Assembly (NCBI RefSeq): GCF_000313135.1
Contig: NW_004457343.1
Span: 287,016-343,427, forward strand
Source: Acanthamoeba castellanii str. Neff
Lineage: Eukaryota > Discosea > Longamoebia > Acanthamoebidae
Direction of reading: 5' to 3'
Length of the DNA: 56,412 nucleotides
The notes below the pieces were generated by a model. The model had not been told where the DNA came from, made no database searches, and saw nothing but the letters and a program-made list of their open reading frames with translations. Positions 1-19,744 of the stretch are shown here, piece after piece. Numbering within the stretch: the stretch's first letter is position 1; each line of letters begins with the position of its first letter. A program made the translations under genes and the position numbers.

Positions 1-1
1 C

Positions 2-289
2 ATCCCGTTGATAGCCAAGCTGGTGGTCGCCGGGCCGATGGTAGTACTGATGGGATTGCTGTACCTGGTGGCTGTGCTGGTGACAGTAATCGTTCCGTTG
101 ATGGCCACTCTGGTGGTGGTCGCCGGGGCGATGATGGGCCTGTACTGGGGCTTCAAGCGCTGGGCGGGCAGGCACACACCGCGGTCTCCCTTCAAAACCA
201 CCAAGACCAAGCTCCTCTTCGCCATGCTCTGCACCGCCATCTTCTCCTCCATCTGTACCCTCTTCTTCTTCCTCTGCTACCTGCACTAG
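2..289 (+). CDS. 3' end of a membrane-protein gene (cut by left edge)
   Basis: The reading frame is open from the first bases of the window to a TAG at 287-289, so the start lies outside. The visible 95 residues hold two long hydrophobic stretches rich in Val, Leu and Met (about residues 4-28 and 30-48), a basic segment with WAGRHTPRSPF, and a final hydrophobic stretch ending in a Cys/Phe-rich C-terminus. This suggests a multi-pass membrane protein with a short cytosolic loop before the last segment. I recognise no family. The frame could also be only the last exon of a longer gene. Confidence 0.45.
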   Translation: MPLIAKLVVAGPMVVLMGLLYLVAVLVTVIVPLMATLVVVAGAMMGLYWGFKRWAGRHTPRSPFKTTKTKLLFAMLCTAIFSSICTLFFFLCYLH

Positions 290-494
290 TTGCACCAATG
301 AGATCGATTTAAAAACAACAAGATTTCGGTCGAAATATTGAGCCCTGTATGGCAGCATCCCAGCCCGCTCTCGGTATTGCCCGCCGGCAAGGTCGTGGAG
401 CGTCGTCGAATTCTCTTGTGGGCGAACAACATGACCCTCAGCTCTCTTCAGCTTTCTAGTCAGTCTCACACTTGTGCCCATTACGAGGTGGACC

Positions 495-1022
495 ATGAAG
501 CAGCAGCTCCCGTATGCGAAGGAACTTGACGACCCGGCGCACGGCGACGTCCAGCTCCGGCTTAATGGCGACTCCTGCTTCTACGTGCACCGCTTCCTGC
601 TCAAGGCCTCATCGCCGGTGTTCGCCGCGATGCTGACCAACGGCATGCGCGAGACCGGCTCGTTGACGATCGACATCACGGAGGAGCCTGACCACGCTCC
701 CGCCTTCGGCCAGCTGCTCTCCTTCCTCTACCCCTACTCCCACATCGACATCACCGATAACAACGTCGCATCGCTCCTCTTCTTCAGCGACAAGTACCAG
801 CTGGCCCCCAAGCTCAAGCAGGAGTGCGAGCTCTACTTGATCACTCAGCGCCAATCATGGGACCTGCTGCTCATGGCCCAGCAGTACGGACTCCACCGGC
901 TTCTCGACCAGCACGTCGAGTGGGCTGCGTTCAGAACCACGGGCCTGTTCCGAAAGGAGCCGCAGCGACTGGACCAGCTCAAGAAGAGCACTCTTAAGAA
1001 GATCCTTCTTCAGAGGGGCTGA
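495..1022 (+). CDS. BTB/POZ-domain protein, copy 1
   Basis: Single-exon protein of about 175 residues. The start is the ATG inside GACCATGAAGCAGC, the same context as in the paralogue downstream. A BTB/POZ domain fills residues 10-115: the D-V-Q-L opening, FYVHRFLLKASSPVF, AMLTNGMRE, and the later FLYPY and KYQLAPKLKQECE helices are typical. The C-terminal 55 residues (WDLLLMAQQYGLHRLL) resemble the start of a BACK-like helical region, but no Kelch or MATH partner follows. BTB domains dimerise and often act as Cullin-3 substrate adaptors; a standalone copy like this may be an adaptor or a competitor, which is inference. The paralogue at 1458 is closely similar. Confidence 0.8.
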   Translation: MKQQLPYAKELDDPAHGDVQLRLNGDSCFYVHRFLLKASSPVFAAMLTNGMRETGSLTIDITEEPDHAPAFGQLLSFLYPYSHIDITDNNVASLLFFSDKYQLAPKLKQECELYLITQRQSWDLLLMAQQYGLHRLLDQHVEWAAFRTTGLFRKEPQRLDQLKKSTLKKILLQRG

Positions 1023-1086
1023 AGCCCTTCCATCAGGCTGATTCGTCTTCATGAGAGCAAACAAATAACAATTACATACCAGTGAT

Positions 1087-1227
1087 GTTGTGGAGTGCGA
1101 CTACGACCAGGCTAGTGTCTTGGGCAGATACTGTAGTACCTCTACCCTATTACCACATGTTCATAGACAGGGACAACGTAATGGAGCTCCTTCACTTCAG
1201 CAACAAGTACCAGCTGCCCCAAAGCTA
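1087..1227 (+). pseudogene. Decayed BTB-domain relic
   Basis: About 140 bp aligns with the middle of the two flanking BTB genes, from the segment reading IVEEDSNH in the downstream copy to the KYQLPPK helix. It retains GACAACGTAATGGAGC and a clear KYQLP-coding piece ending in a TAG. Small indels and stops break the frame, and sequence outside this core does not align. It is best read as the remnant of a third tandem copy. Confidence 0.65.
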
Positions 1228-1457
1228 GCTGGTCTTGCCATGCTGGTCAGCTCAAGGTGGACACTGTGATGTGTCACACAGTTGAGGAGGAAAGAAGAAG
1301 TCACACAAAGGGACTTCATTTGTTTACTTAAGGTCTGTTGTCATACATAAAAGGTAGGTGTACTAGAAATCATTGGGTGGTAGAAACGTTGTGAGTGTAG
1401 ATAGTTTCAACACAACACATAACCTCCTCTCCCCACAGCCAACAGACGTAGTAGACC

Positions 1458-2069
1458 ATGAAGCAGCTGCCCTACGCAGAGCAACTCAAAGACCCGGCGC
1501 ACGGCGACCTGACGATCCGGCTCAACAATCAGACCAACTTCCACGTTCACCGCTTCCTGCTCAAGCTCTCCTCGCCAGTGTTTGAGGCGATGCTGACCAA
1601 CGGCATGCGGGAGACCAGCTCGGCCACCGTCCAGATCGTGGAGGAGGATTCCAACCACTCTCACGCCTTCGGCCAGATGCTCTCCTACTTCTACCCCTTT
1701 TGTCGTGTGGTCGTCGATGATGACAACGCGCTGGCGCTCCTCCACTTCGCGGACAAGTACCAGCTGCCCCCGAAGCTCAAGGAGGATTGTGAGTGCCACT
1801 TGACCCGGCAGCCCCGCTCATGGGAGCTGCTGCTCACCGCTCAACAGTACGGACTTGACCGGCTGCTCGAACTGCACGTCAGGTGGGCGGCCAGTCAAGT
1901 GAGCGTGTTCCGGGGACTCCAGCAGATGGACCAGCTCAAAAAGGCAACGCTGAAGAAGATCCTCACCCGCACGGCCGACATCGCGCACCAATTCAACATA
2001 TCGCTTAATGTTTCGACATGGACCACAGCCAGGCAGTGTGCAGAAGGGCAATGGAACAAACTTCAATAA
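1458..2069 (+). CDS. BTB/POZ-domain protein, copy 2
   Basis: Single-exon protein of 203 residues, paralogous to the BTB gene at 495; the first line MKQLPYAEQLKDPAHGDL and the box FHVHRFLLKLSSPVFEAM are nearly shared. The BTB fold covers about residues 10-115, followed by the same C-terminal helical block (ELLLTAQQYGLDRLLE). It is about 28 residues longer than copy 1 at the C-terminus because the frame does not stop after the KKATLKKIL helix. The polyadenylation-like AATAAA overlaps the stop region at 2065-2070. Likely role: protein-protein adaptor, possibly for Cullin-3. Expansion of BTB genes by tandem duplication fits the relic lying between the two copies. Confidence 0.8.
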   Translation: MKQLPYAEQLKDPAHGDLTIRLNNQTNFHVHRFLLKLSSPVFEAMLTNGMRETSSATVQIVEEDSNHSHAFGQMLSYFYPFCRVVVDDDNALALLHFADKYQLPPKLKEDCECHLTRQPRSWELLLTAQQYGLDRLLELHVRWAASQVSVFRGLQQMDQLKKATLKKILTRTADIAHQFNISLNVSTWTTARQCAEGQWNKLQ

Positions 2070-2114
2070 AAAAATGTAGTGGGTCGTTTGTAGTGGCACG
2101 GCACTCACACGCTT

Positions 2115-3570
2115 TTAGTAGAATTGGAGGTGCTCGCGGAGGTGGTGGTGACGGTGCTCGGGCGGGGGCGGCTGACCCTTGACCTCCACAACGAGCCCCG
2201 AGTCGAGGTAGTACTCGGCCGTCATGATCGTGAGGCTGCCGTCGAGCAGGTGGTCCTCGACCACCCGGCTGCCCTCCACGATCTCCCGCGCCGACGCGAA
2301 CACGTTCTCCTGCACCGCCCGATCCAGCAGCTGATCAGATGGTACGCCACACAAGCGAACACGTTAAGGTGGCGGTCGCGCTGGCGCTGGTCGGCTGTGG
2401 GAGAAGGAGGTGTACGGACCTGGGCGGGGTCCGTGTCGTGCGTACAGCAGCGCTTGGCACGATCGACGGAGGGCAGCACCTTGGCGACGATGCTCCCGAT
2501 GTTGTCCTGCGCGCTCTCCGAGCCGTGGCAGTCCAACGCTGCACGCCGCCATTCAATTCAAATCCATTGCATTGCACATACTCGTGTGTGTCGTGTGTAG
2601 GGTGCATTGTGTGCGAGCCTTGCATGCCATGAGTGTGCCGTGTGTATCGTGTGTTGCGTGTGGCAGGTGAGTACCAGCTTTGACGGCACCACAGGACTGG
2701 TGTCCCATGATGAGGAGGAGACAGGGCTTGAGGTGCGCCACGGCGTAGTCGATGCTCCCCAGCGCCGTTTTGTCCATCACATTGCCCGCCACCCTGCACG
2801 AACCGACCCAGATTAGTTCCCCCCTCGCGGTGCCAGCGGGCGTGTGGAGAGGTGCGTGTGTCGTATGTCGTGTGTCGTGTGCGGTGGTGCGGTGCGCAGG
2901 TGCGTGTGCATGTGCGTGTGGTGCGTCAGAGTGTGCGGGTGCGGGTGCAGTGCGTCAGAGTGTGCGTGTGCGGTGATGATTTTGACCTGATGACGAACAG
3001 GAAGCCCATGCCCTCGTCAAAGATGAGCTCCGGGGCCACCCGCGAGTCCGCGCACGTCACCACCACCGCGTAGGGATTCTGCATTCCCCTCAGCCTTGAG
3101 TGAAACAAAGAGAAGAAAAGAAAAGAAAGAAAGAAACCGAAAACCGAACCTGCGAGGCTGTGAGGCTCATGCGGGCCTCCGGGTTCATCTCCGCCGCCAG
3201 GTTGCCCAGGAAGCCCACCAGGTCCCCCTGCGCGAACCGCTCGTTGCCGATCCGCAACCTGTGCGCCGCCGCCCCCAACTAGTGGTCACCACTTCGCAAT
3301 CTGGCTTGGGGCCAGAAGACCAGTCGCAGCCAACCACAGTACCGGAAAGGGGGGGGACAAACCGTTCCCAGGCCTCTTTGCCATTGGTGGGGTAGGCCTC
3401 GAAGGGTACGTCCTAGGCCCGAGGAAAAGAAGAAGGTGCCGGTCGGACCTCACGTTGCAACGCTCGAAAACCAAAGCTCGCGAGTGGAGGTGGATAGTGT
3501 TGGTTGGTTGGTTGGTTACCTGGGGGTCGAGGGAGATGGTGATGGTGCGCTTTTCAATGGTCGTGGTCAT
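2115..3570 (-). CDS. Beta-class carbonic anhydrase
   Basis: Catalyses reversible hydration of CO2 to bicarbonate with a zinc ion. Seven exons fit: 3570-3520, about 3412-3354, 3278-3150, 3078-2987, 2793-2675, 2538-2420 and 2330-2115. Exon 4 carries the beta-class signature TCADSRVAPE, with the first zinc Cys and the Asp-Arg dyad. Exon 5 carries GHQSCGAV, with the zinc His and second zinc Cys. The N-terminal exon 3 has the typical helix RLRIGNERFAQGD, and the C-terminus AVQENVFASAREIV is also typical. The joint between exons 2 and 3 lies near a run of G and is the least certain. No signal peptide is visible, so a cytosolic enzyme is likely. It lies tandem with, and downstream of, the diflavin reductase gene on the same strand. 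Confidence 0.88.
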
Positions 3571-3728
3571 GATCTTCTTCTGGGTACCGGGTAAGTTTGC
3601 GGGGCTCTGCCCAAGGTTTGACTTTTTCTTTCTTTTCAATTCTTATTGCATTATTAATTTACGGAGATGACGCGTAGATGACAGGCGTAAGCGTGGCCAA
3701 CTCAGAGCCTTGATCTCATCGTCGGCGA

Positions 3729-6890
<3,162 letters not shown>

Positions 6891-9800
6891 ATGGAGGCTC
6901 CGGAGCCGCTGGTGCCCAAGTTGAAGATAAGGGTCAAATGCCAGAGCGCGGCCGGCGAGAAGCGTTTCCTGATGCTCGAAGAAGGCAACCTGACTCTTAA
7001 CGAGCTCGCGGCAAGAGCCAAGGCCCAATTTGCGCGACTCTACAAGTATCTGCCACCAATCGAGGTCTTCCGCCTCCGCGACGGGTCCGGATGCGATATC
7101 GATCTTGATTGGCGCATCCGAGATGTACTCCAGGATGGCGCCGAGATCGAACTTGTGACTCCCGAGCAAGAGTGCTTCGGCGCGATGAGCGTAGACGAAT
7201 TAATCTCGGTTCAAAATGGCGAGATGTCGCCTGAACTCGTACGAGCCAAGCTGGGCAAGCGCAAGCGGAGTCGTTCGAGCTCCTATCAACAAGGATCACA
7301 ACCCAACCCTGTACGTTTCTCATCTTCATCCAGATTATCGCCTCTACACGCCAATTCTTGCGAGATTAATTGGATCGCGATGTTATACAGGAGGAGGATG
7401 CCAAGCTCGCCGGCGGTGCTGCGGTCACACCGCGCAAGAGGCACAAGGGGAGCGTGGACTTGAATCGATTGAGGGTAGCTCAGCTGCGTGTCGAGCTGGG
7501 GAAGCGCGGGGCGCCCCTCTTTGGCGTAAAGCCCGAGCTGGTCGCCCGGCTCAAGGCCCTCATGGACGCCGAGAAGAAGGGGAGCGCCAAGAGCCCCGCC
7601 CGGCGCCTGCGCATGGCCGGCGGCAGCGACAGCGACCGCGACGAAGAGAGCGAAAAGGAAAACTCGAGGGCCAAGAGGCGGAGAAAGAACGAAGACGAGG
7701 AGGATGGTGAAGAAGAAGAGAACGAAGATGACGAGAAGGAGGAGGTAGAAGAAGAGGAAGGTGAGGAAGAGGACGAGACGAAGACGCGGAAGCCGCGAAG
7801 GAGCCTCTACGAATTCTATCCCAACGAGGAGCGGCGGCTCGAGGCAGCCTTGTGCAAGGAGCTCGCGACGACGCACAAGCGCAAGCTGACCGAGGCCAGC
7901 CCCGTGCTGGCCGACCGATCGCGCAAGCAGCCGCGCCCTGCGCAGCACGAAAACGGAAACGAAGACAAAGACGAAGGTGGCGGCCGCGCGTCGGACCGGA
8001 TGGCCGAGGACAGCGCCGAGCAGGACGACAACGACCCGCTGCGGACCCCGACCAGGCAGGACTCGTCGAACCGGACGGAGACGGAGGCGACGAAGAAGAA
8101 GAACGAAGACGACGAGAAAGCGAAGGCAAAGGCGAAGGCGAAAGCGGAGAAGGAAAAGGAGAAGGAGGAACGCGAATGGAAGGCCCGCGAGCAGAAGGAG
8201 AAGGAGGCCCAGGCCAAGGCCAAGGCCAGAGAGGCGGAGAAGGAGAAGGAACGCGAACAGGAGAAGCGCAAGCGCGAGGAGGCGGCCGCAGCAGCCGCAC
8301 GAGCAGCAAAGGAGAAGGAGGCTCAAGCCGAGCGCGAGCGCCAGGCCCGCGAGCTGAAGGAGAAAGAAGAGCGCGAGCTGAAGGAAAAGAAGGAACGCGA
8401 ACGCAAGGCCAAGGAGCAGAAGGAGAAGGAGGAGCGCGAGCGACAGAAGGCCCGCGAGCAGAAGGAGGAGCGCGAGCGCAAGGCCCGGGAGCTGAAGGAG
8501 CGCAAGGAGAAGGAGCAGAAGGAAAAGGCCGAGCGCGAGCGCAAGGTCCGCGAGCAGAAGGAGAAGGAGCAAAAGGAGAAGGAGGAGCGCGAGCGCAAGG
8601 CCCGCGAGCAGAAGGAGACCGAAGAGCGCGAGCGTAAGGCCCGCGAGCAGAAGGAGAAGGAGGAGGCGAGCAGAAGGAGGAGGAGCGCGAGCGGCAGGAA
8701 AAGGAGAAGAAGGAAAAGGAAGAGAGGGAAAAGAAGGAAAGGGAGCAGAAGGAGAAGGAGGAGCGCGAGCGCCAGGAGCAGAAGGAGAAGGAGCGCGAGC
8801 GCGAGGAGACTAGGCGGCAGGTGGAGGAGCAGAAGCGCGAGCGCGAGCGGAAGGAGCGCGGTGGAGCACGAGAAGCGGGAGCGGGAGCGCAAGCAGAAGG
8901 AGGAGGCCCTGCGGATCCAGAAGGGCAAGGAGCAGCTCGAGCTCAAGCGCAAGGAAGAGGCCCAGCGCAAGCTGCAGAAGGCCAAGGCCGAGCGCGAGGA
9001 GAAGACCAAGGCCAAGGCGGCCGAGCTCGAGAAGACCAAGAAGGCCGAGGAGGAGAAGAAGAAGAAGAAGGCCGAGGAGGAGAAGAAGGCCAAGGAGATC
9101 GAGGAAGAGAAGAAGAAGAAGGTGCAGGAGGAGGAAGAGGAAGAGGATGACGAAGCGACGCAGTTGCGCGAGGAGGAGGAGGAGGAGGAGGAGGAGGAGG
9201 AGGAAAGCGAAGAGGAGGAGAGCGGAGAGGAGACGAAGGGAGCGACGACCAAGAAAGAAGAGAAGGAGAAGGCCGACAGCGAAACTGTCTCCATGGAGCT
9301 CGAGGAGAGCGAGGACGAAGGCTCGGGAGAGGAGGGAGAGGAGGAGGAATCGGACGACAGCGAGAGCGAGGAGGAGGACGCGATGGAAGTCGAGCAGCCG
9401 GCGGTGCCAATCACGACAGCCAAGGGGGAGTCCCAGAGCGCCAGCCAGGATACCAGGCCTCTTCCCCCGCTCGTCGAAGACGACACCGAAGAAGAGGAAG
9501 ATAGCGACGACGGTGAAGAGAAGGGGGATGAAGAGGAGGAAGAGAGTGATGATGAAGAGGAGGAGGATGATGATGAGGAGGAGGAGGGTTCACGCTCCCC
9601 ACGCCCAAGGTGGGCGGCAAGCCGCCGGCGCCATCATCGCAGGAGAAGAAGGAGAAGGAGAAGCAGGCCGTCGAGAAGAAAGACTCGGAGGCCAAGAAGC
9701 AGGCGGACACGAAGGCGAGTGCCAACAACGGAACCGCGAAGGCCGGCACACCTGCGGCGAAGGCGACCCCGGCGGCGAAGCAGAAGATGGCGACAACGCC

Positions 9801-10246
9801 AACACCGACGTCGAAGCAGAAGACGGTGGCAACGCCCGTACCGACGATGAAGCAGACGACGGCTACGCCGACACAAATGAAGAACAAGAAGGCGGCAGAA
9901 GACGAGGCGAGCGAGAGCGAAGCGAAAGCGAAAGCGAAGACGAGGAGGCCGAAATTGAAAAGATCCTGGGCCATGTCGTCATCAACCCCTCGCAGAAGTT
10001 CCATCCTCCCACGCCCTGTACGTTCGCATAGCCCAATCGTGTGTCGCGCGTGTGTCGTGTCGTGTGTTGTGTGCCGGCTGACCGAGAGCGCGTGTAGACC
10101 AACAGCAGAAGCAGAAGGGGCTGGCCATCACGCCGCGCCCCACGCCCGGCAAGTCATTCCTGCCGAGCTCGATCTTCCGCACCCCCGTCTCGTCTCTCCT
10201 GGCCCGGCCGGACGGCAAGGGCATTCGCGACGCCTTGAGCAAATAA
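6891..10246 (+). CDS. Large charged SAP-domain protein with Net1/Dnt1-like N-terminus
   Basis: Probably nuclear or nucleolar. Exon 1 (6891-7312) encodes a beta-grasp-like domain whose segment FRLRDGSGCDIDLDWRIRDV recalls the N-terminal domain of fungal Net1/Dnt1; this is a resemblance from memory. Exon 2 from 7392 begins with a SAP-like helix pair (LRVAQLRVELGKRGAPLFGV), then hundreds of residues of E/K/R repeats and acidic tracts. The C-terminal part ends in EIEKILGHVVINP, then after an intron from 10018 a last exon with ITPRPTPGKSFLPSS and FRTPVSSLL. The frame switches near 8666, 8860, 9590 and 9905-9935: within 8666-8860 the nominal frame gives an Arg/Ser-rich stretch while another frame continues the E/K repeat. 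These may be assembly indels or real. The gene span is firm; the exact protein is not. Confidence 0.6.
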
Positions 10247-10600
10247 ATAACAAATAAAAACCAATTCAAATTTCAATTCAAAGCAAAGTAAATCAAACTT
10301 TTAAATGTTGAAAAAGATCGAAGCGCGGCCGAAAGTCCCGAACGCTTTCGCGCCATTTGTTCGGCCTGCTATGTTTGGAATTTGACCCACATTACCCTGT
10401 AACCGTAGCAATGCGATACTCCAAATTCCACAAGTGTGGTTAAAACCAGCCATTCCCCAAATTCTTCGCCACGATAGGACGAACCTCACATACAGATGAT
10501 GGAAAAGGGAAGAGGCTCGTAGCGGAGAGAGACCAAGCTGGAAAAAAAACAAATAGTCAACCACAACTCGTTCGAGAAGAGCAAGAGGCAGACAGAGAAG
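10247..10600. other. Intergenic region
   Basis: About 350 bp between the 3' end of the SAP-domain gene and the start of the secreted orphan. It begins with AT-rich sequence (AAATAAATAACAAATAAAAACC) that probably holds the polyadenylation signal of the upstream gene. The rest must carry the promoter of the downstream gene. I see no further gene. Confidence 0.5.
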
Positions 10601-11302
10601 ATGGTGGCCGGCGCGAACTTCACTAAGTGGGCTCTCGTGGCGGTGGTTCTGGTGGTCCTCGGGGCCGTCGCTCCCTCGTCCGGCTCCGGTATCAAACTCC
10701 CCTTCCGTTTCCCCCAGGACCCGATCTTCACCTTCATGCCGGCCGGACCCGAGGGTGAGTACCGCTTCAGGCTGTCGGCCAACGCCACGGTGTGCGTCGG
10801 TAACATGGTCTACGGCGCCAAGCAGATCTATTCCTACTCGTACTGGGTCAAGACGACCTACACTGGATGTGAGCCCTCCTGCGAGGCCCGCGTCATCAAC
10901 ATGTTCAACGGCGACATTCCCGACAACGTGTCGATCAGCTTGCCCACCGAGGACTGCGACTGGACTGAGGTCGTCGCCAACCTCTCCGCCCGCAACGACT
11001 TCAAGCACGGTCGCGAGAACAAGTATGCGCTCGCCTTCTGCTGCGAGGCCGACGACGATGAGCCCGAGTTCTTCTTCCGCAAGACCAACCACGTCAGCAG
11101 AGGGGCCAGCCAACCCAAGTTCGACACCCTCGTCGAGTGCGAAGATTATGATTGCGAGGTCGAGCGCGAAGAGGAGCCGCTCCACATGACCGTCGATTAC
11201 CAGTCCGGTCGTAGGAGGGGCGAGCCTAAGCACTTGAGGAACCGCGTCCAGCTGGTTCCCACCCTCATCCCCGTCCCCAACAAGAGGTCCAAGAAGAACT
11301 AA
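10601..11302 (+). CDS. Secreted orphan protein
   Basis: Single-exon protein of 233 residues. Residues 1-29 form a signal peptide: a hydrophobic core (WALVAVVLVVLGAV) with a small-residue cleavage region (APSSGSG). The mature part has about nine cysteines, including C-x3-C and a CC pair, and N-glycosylation sequons such as NAT, NVS and NLS. The C-terminal 50 residues are basic and Pro-rich (GRRRGEPKHLRNR). This fits an extracellular disulfide-bonded domain with a basic tail. I recognise no family. No membrane anchor is seen beyond the signal peptide. The start is the first ATG in the frame. Confidence 0.8.
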   Translation: MVAGANFTKWALVAVVLVVLGAVAPSSGSGIKLPFRFPQDPIFTFMPAGPEGEYRFRLSANATVCVGNMVYGAKQIYSYSYWVKTTYTGCEPSCEARVINMFNGDIPDNVSISLPTEDCDWTEVVANLSARNDFKHGRENKYALAFCCEADDDEPEFFFRKTNHVSRGASQPKFDTLVECEDYDCEVEREEEPLHMTVDYQSGRRRGEPKHLRNRVQLVPTLIPVPNKRSKKN

Positions 11303-11603
11303 GCCAGGCGCCCTGGTTCTTCTTCTTCTATTCTCTTCATCTAGCCCTCCTCTTCCCATTTATTCACCATCTTTACACTCGCCAGTACGCGAGAGCGGAA
11401 AGATGTTCAATACAACAACAAGAAGAAGCTTTCGCATTCAACTGGATTGGAAGTGAAGGCGCCCTTTAATTCACGAGAGACATCACCAAAAGAGGGAACG
11501 ACAGATTGGGAAGTAGAGAAGATCACGGATTGACTGTGGGCTGGGAAGAAGGTGCTGACCTTAGAGAATGAGGGGAGGGGGGGAGGGCAAAAGCTGGTCA
11601 GGC
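11303..11603. other. Convergent intergenic region
   Basis: The secreted-orphan gene (plus) and the YakA-type kinase gene (minus) end toward each other here. The sequence holds mixed C/T-rich and purine-rich tracts and no convincing open frame. Confidence 0.5.
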
Positions 11604-17518
<5,915 letters not shown>

Positions 17519-18029
17519 CCTTTCACATCAGCTCGCGATCATACACGGGGTTCGCTCGAGTTTGAATGAGAGTTGGTGAAGTGTTTCGATTGGATGGCAG
17601 GAAGGAAGGGGGCTGGGGGAAGTCGTTGCGAAGTCTTCCTCTTATTCCATCAAGTGGCCGCGATACCGCCTCTTCTTTATCGTCTCGCCTCACCACCCTC
17701 GTACTGGCACAGCAGATCGTCGCGGGTGCCCCTCAATGCCAAGAGAGATGAAAGATTATCAATAACCCACCAAGTCGAAGGTTCTGTCTCGCTGTGTCCC
17801 TTTCGATTTTCTGCCGCTTTTTGTCCTTTTCACATTCTAAAAAATTTTGAAACATTTCCAAAACAGGATTGCTTTGCGGAACCGTTTTGAAAGGAGGAAA
17901 TTTCCCCATTTCGCCTCCTCGCCCCAGCTCATGCTTGGCTGTGGCAGACAACAAACGCAGACCAAGGATTAGATTGCAGAAGATAAACGAAGGAGACCAC
18001 CAGAATCGAGAGAGCAAGAGCAAATCATC
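17519..18029. promoter_or_regulatory. Divergent promoter region, YakA-type kinase / RPT2
   Basis: 511 bp between the start codons of the kinase (minus) and proteasome subunit RPT2 (plus). It includes a C/T-rich stretch at about 17780-17870 and an A-rich part close to RPT2. Short open frames here have no coding character. I see no defined promoter element. Confidence 0.5.
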
Positions 18030-19744
18030 ATGGGTCAGCAGCAATCGCAGGGTGGTGCCCCCGGTGGCCAGAGGAAGGACGACAAGAAGCCTGAAGAAAA
18101 GAAGGAGAAGAAGCCATTCGAGCCCTACACGCCCCCTGCCGGCAGCAAGAAGAAGTTGCGCAAGGGAGCAGGCGACCTTGCTACCAGGATCCCAGTTGGT
18201 ACGCTACTTAAGATCAGTCGCATCTCAGTGGCATCAGATCAGATTGGCTGACCACGCTCTTGCAGTCACTCCACACACGAAATGTCGCCTGCGCTTGCTG
18301 AAGCTCGAGCGAATCAAGGATTGGCTCTTGATGGAGGAAGAATTTGTACAGAACCAGGAGGTGTTGAAGCCACAGGAGGAGAAGGCGCAGGAGGAGCGCA
18401 CGAAGGTCGATGAGCTGCGTGGTTCGCCCATGGGCGTGGGCACGCTCGAAGAGAGGATCGACGAGAACCACGCCATCGTCGGATCGTCGGTCGGCCCCGA
18501 GTACTACGTCACCATCATGTCCTTTGTTGACAAGGATCTGCTCGAGCCCGGTTGCTCTGTGCTTCTTCACAACAAGGTACGCAACCCAGCCTCCCTGCAC
18601 TCCTGCAGATCTAGATGCGTTCAGATCCAGTGTCACTTGAGCTCGATTTTGCTTCTTTCTTTGGCTGCCACTGTGATCTTTGCTCTTTCCGCAATGCTAT
18701 GCCACATTTATGCCACATCAATTCAAGATGAAGGATTCATCGCCTTTTGCTGCCGTCTTTGGCTTATCATTCATTCTTTCTTGCTTGTATGCAGGCGCTG
18801 TCTGTCGTGGGTATCCTCTCGGACGAGGTGGACCCGCTCGTGAGCGTGATGAAGGTCGACAAGGCTCCTCTCGAGAGCTACGCCGACATCGGTGGTCTGG
18901 AGTCCCAGATTCAGGAGATAAAGGAGGCCGTCGAGCTGCCGCTCACCCATCCCGAGCTCTACGAGGAGATCGGTATCAACCCGCCCAAGGGCGTCATCCT
19001 CTACGGCGAGCCCGGCACCGGCAAGACGCTGCTCGCCAAGGCCGTCGCCAACTCCACGTCAGCCACCTTCCTCCGCGTGGTCGGTTCCGAGCTCATCCAG
19101 AAGTACCTCGGTGACGGTCCCAAGCTGGTGCGCGAGCTGTTCAGGGTGGCCGAGGAGCACTCGCCCTCCATCGTGTTCATCGACGAGATCGACGCCATCG
19201 GTACCAAGAGATACGACGCCACCTCCGGCGGTGAGCGGGAGATTCAGCGTACCATGCTTGAGCTCCTCAACCAGCTCGACGGCTTCGACTCACGCGGCGA
19301 TGTCAAGGTAAGTCAATCACAGCCGAGTCTTGCAGCCAGTGCAGTTCACTTACACGAAGTCTCAATGTCGTCGTCATCGTCTTTTTCTTCTTCATGTAGG
19401 TCATCATGGCCACCAACAGGATTCAGACGCTCGACCCCGCGCTGATCCGTCCCGGCCGTATCGATCGTAAGATCGAGTTCCCGCTGCCCGACATCAAGAC
19501 CAAGCGGATGATCTTCAGGATCCACACCAGCAAGATGACCCTCGCCGAGGACGTCAACCTCGAAGAGTTCATCCACGCCAAGGACGACCTCTCCGGCGCC
19601 GACATCAAGGCCATCTGCACGGAGGCCGGTCTTCTTGCTCTTCGCGAGCGTCGCATGAAGGTGACCCACGACGACTTCAAGAAGGCCAAGGAGAAGGTCC
19701 TCTACCGTAAGAATGAGGGTGTGCCCGAAGGTCTCTACTTGTAA
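18030..19744 (+). CDS. RPT2: 26S proteasome regulatory subunit RPT2 (AAA ATPase)
   Basis: One of six ATPases in the base ring of the 19S regulator that unfolds substrates and opens the 20S gate. Exons 18030-18198, 18266-18576, 18795-19307 and 19400-19744, all with GT-AG ends. The N-terminus MGQQQSQGG gives Gly at position 2, the known N-myristoylation site of RPT2. [18 protein letters not shown] follows as in the family. The AAA domain has Walker A GEPGTGKT, Walker [11 protein letters not shown] and the second region of homology [19 protein letters not shown]. The C-terminus ends in LYL, the hydrophobic-Tyr-x motif that docks in the 20S alpha ring. About 445 residues, normal length, nothing missing. 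Confidence 0.97.

Noticed and set aside
2124..2816. Several plus-strand frames over 2124-2816
   Set aside because: They oppose conserved exons of the carbonic anhydrase and include its intron repeats; no independent coding signal.
7286..9486. Long open frames on the minus strand (up to 428 residues) across the charged repeat gene
   Set aside because: They are mirror images of the purine-rich E/K/R repeats, giving Leu- or Ser-only proteins with no domain; the plus-strand gene explains the region.
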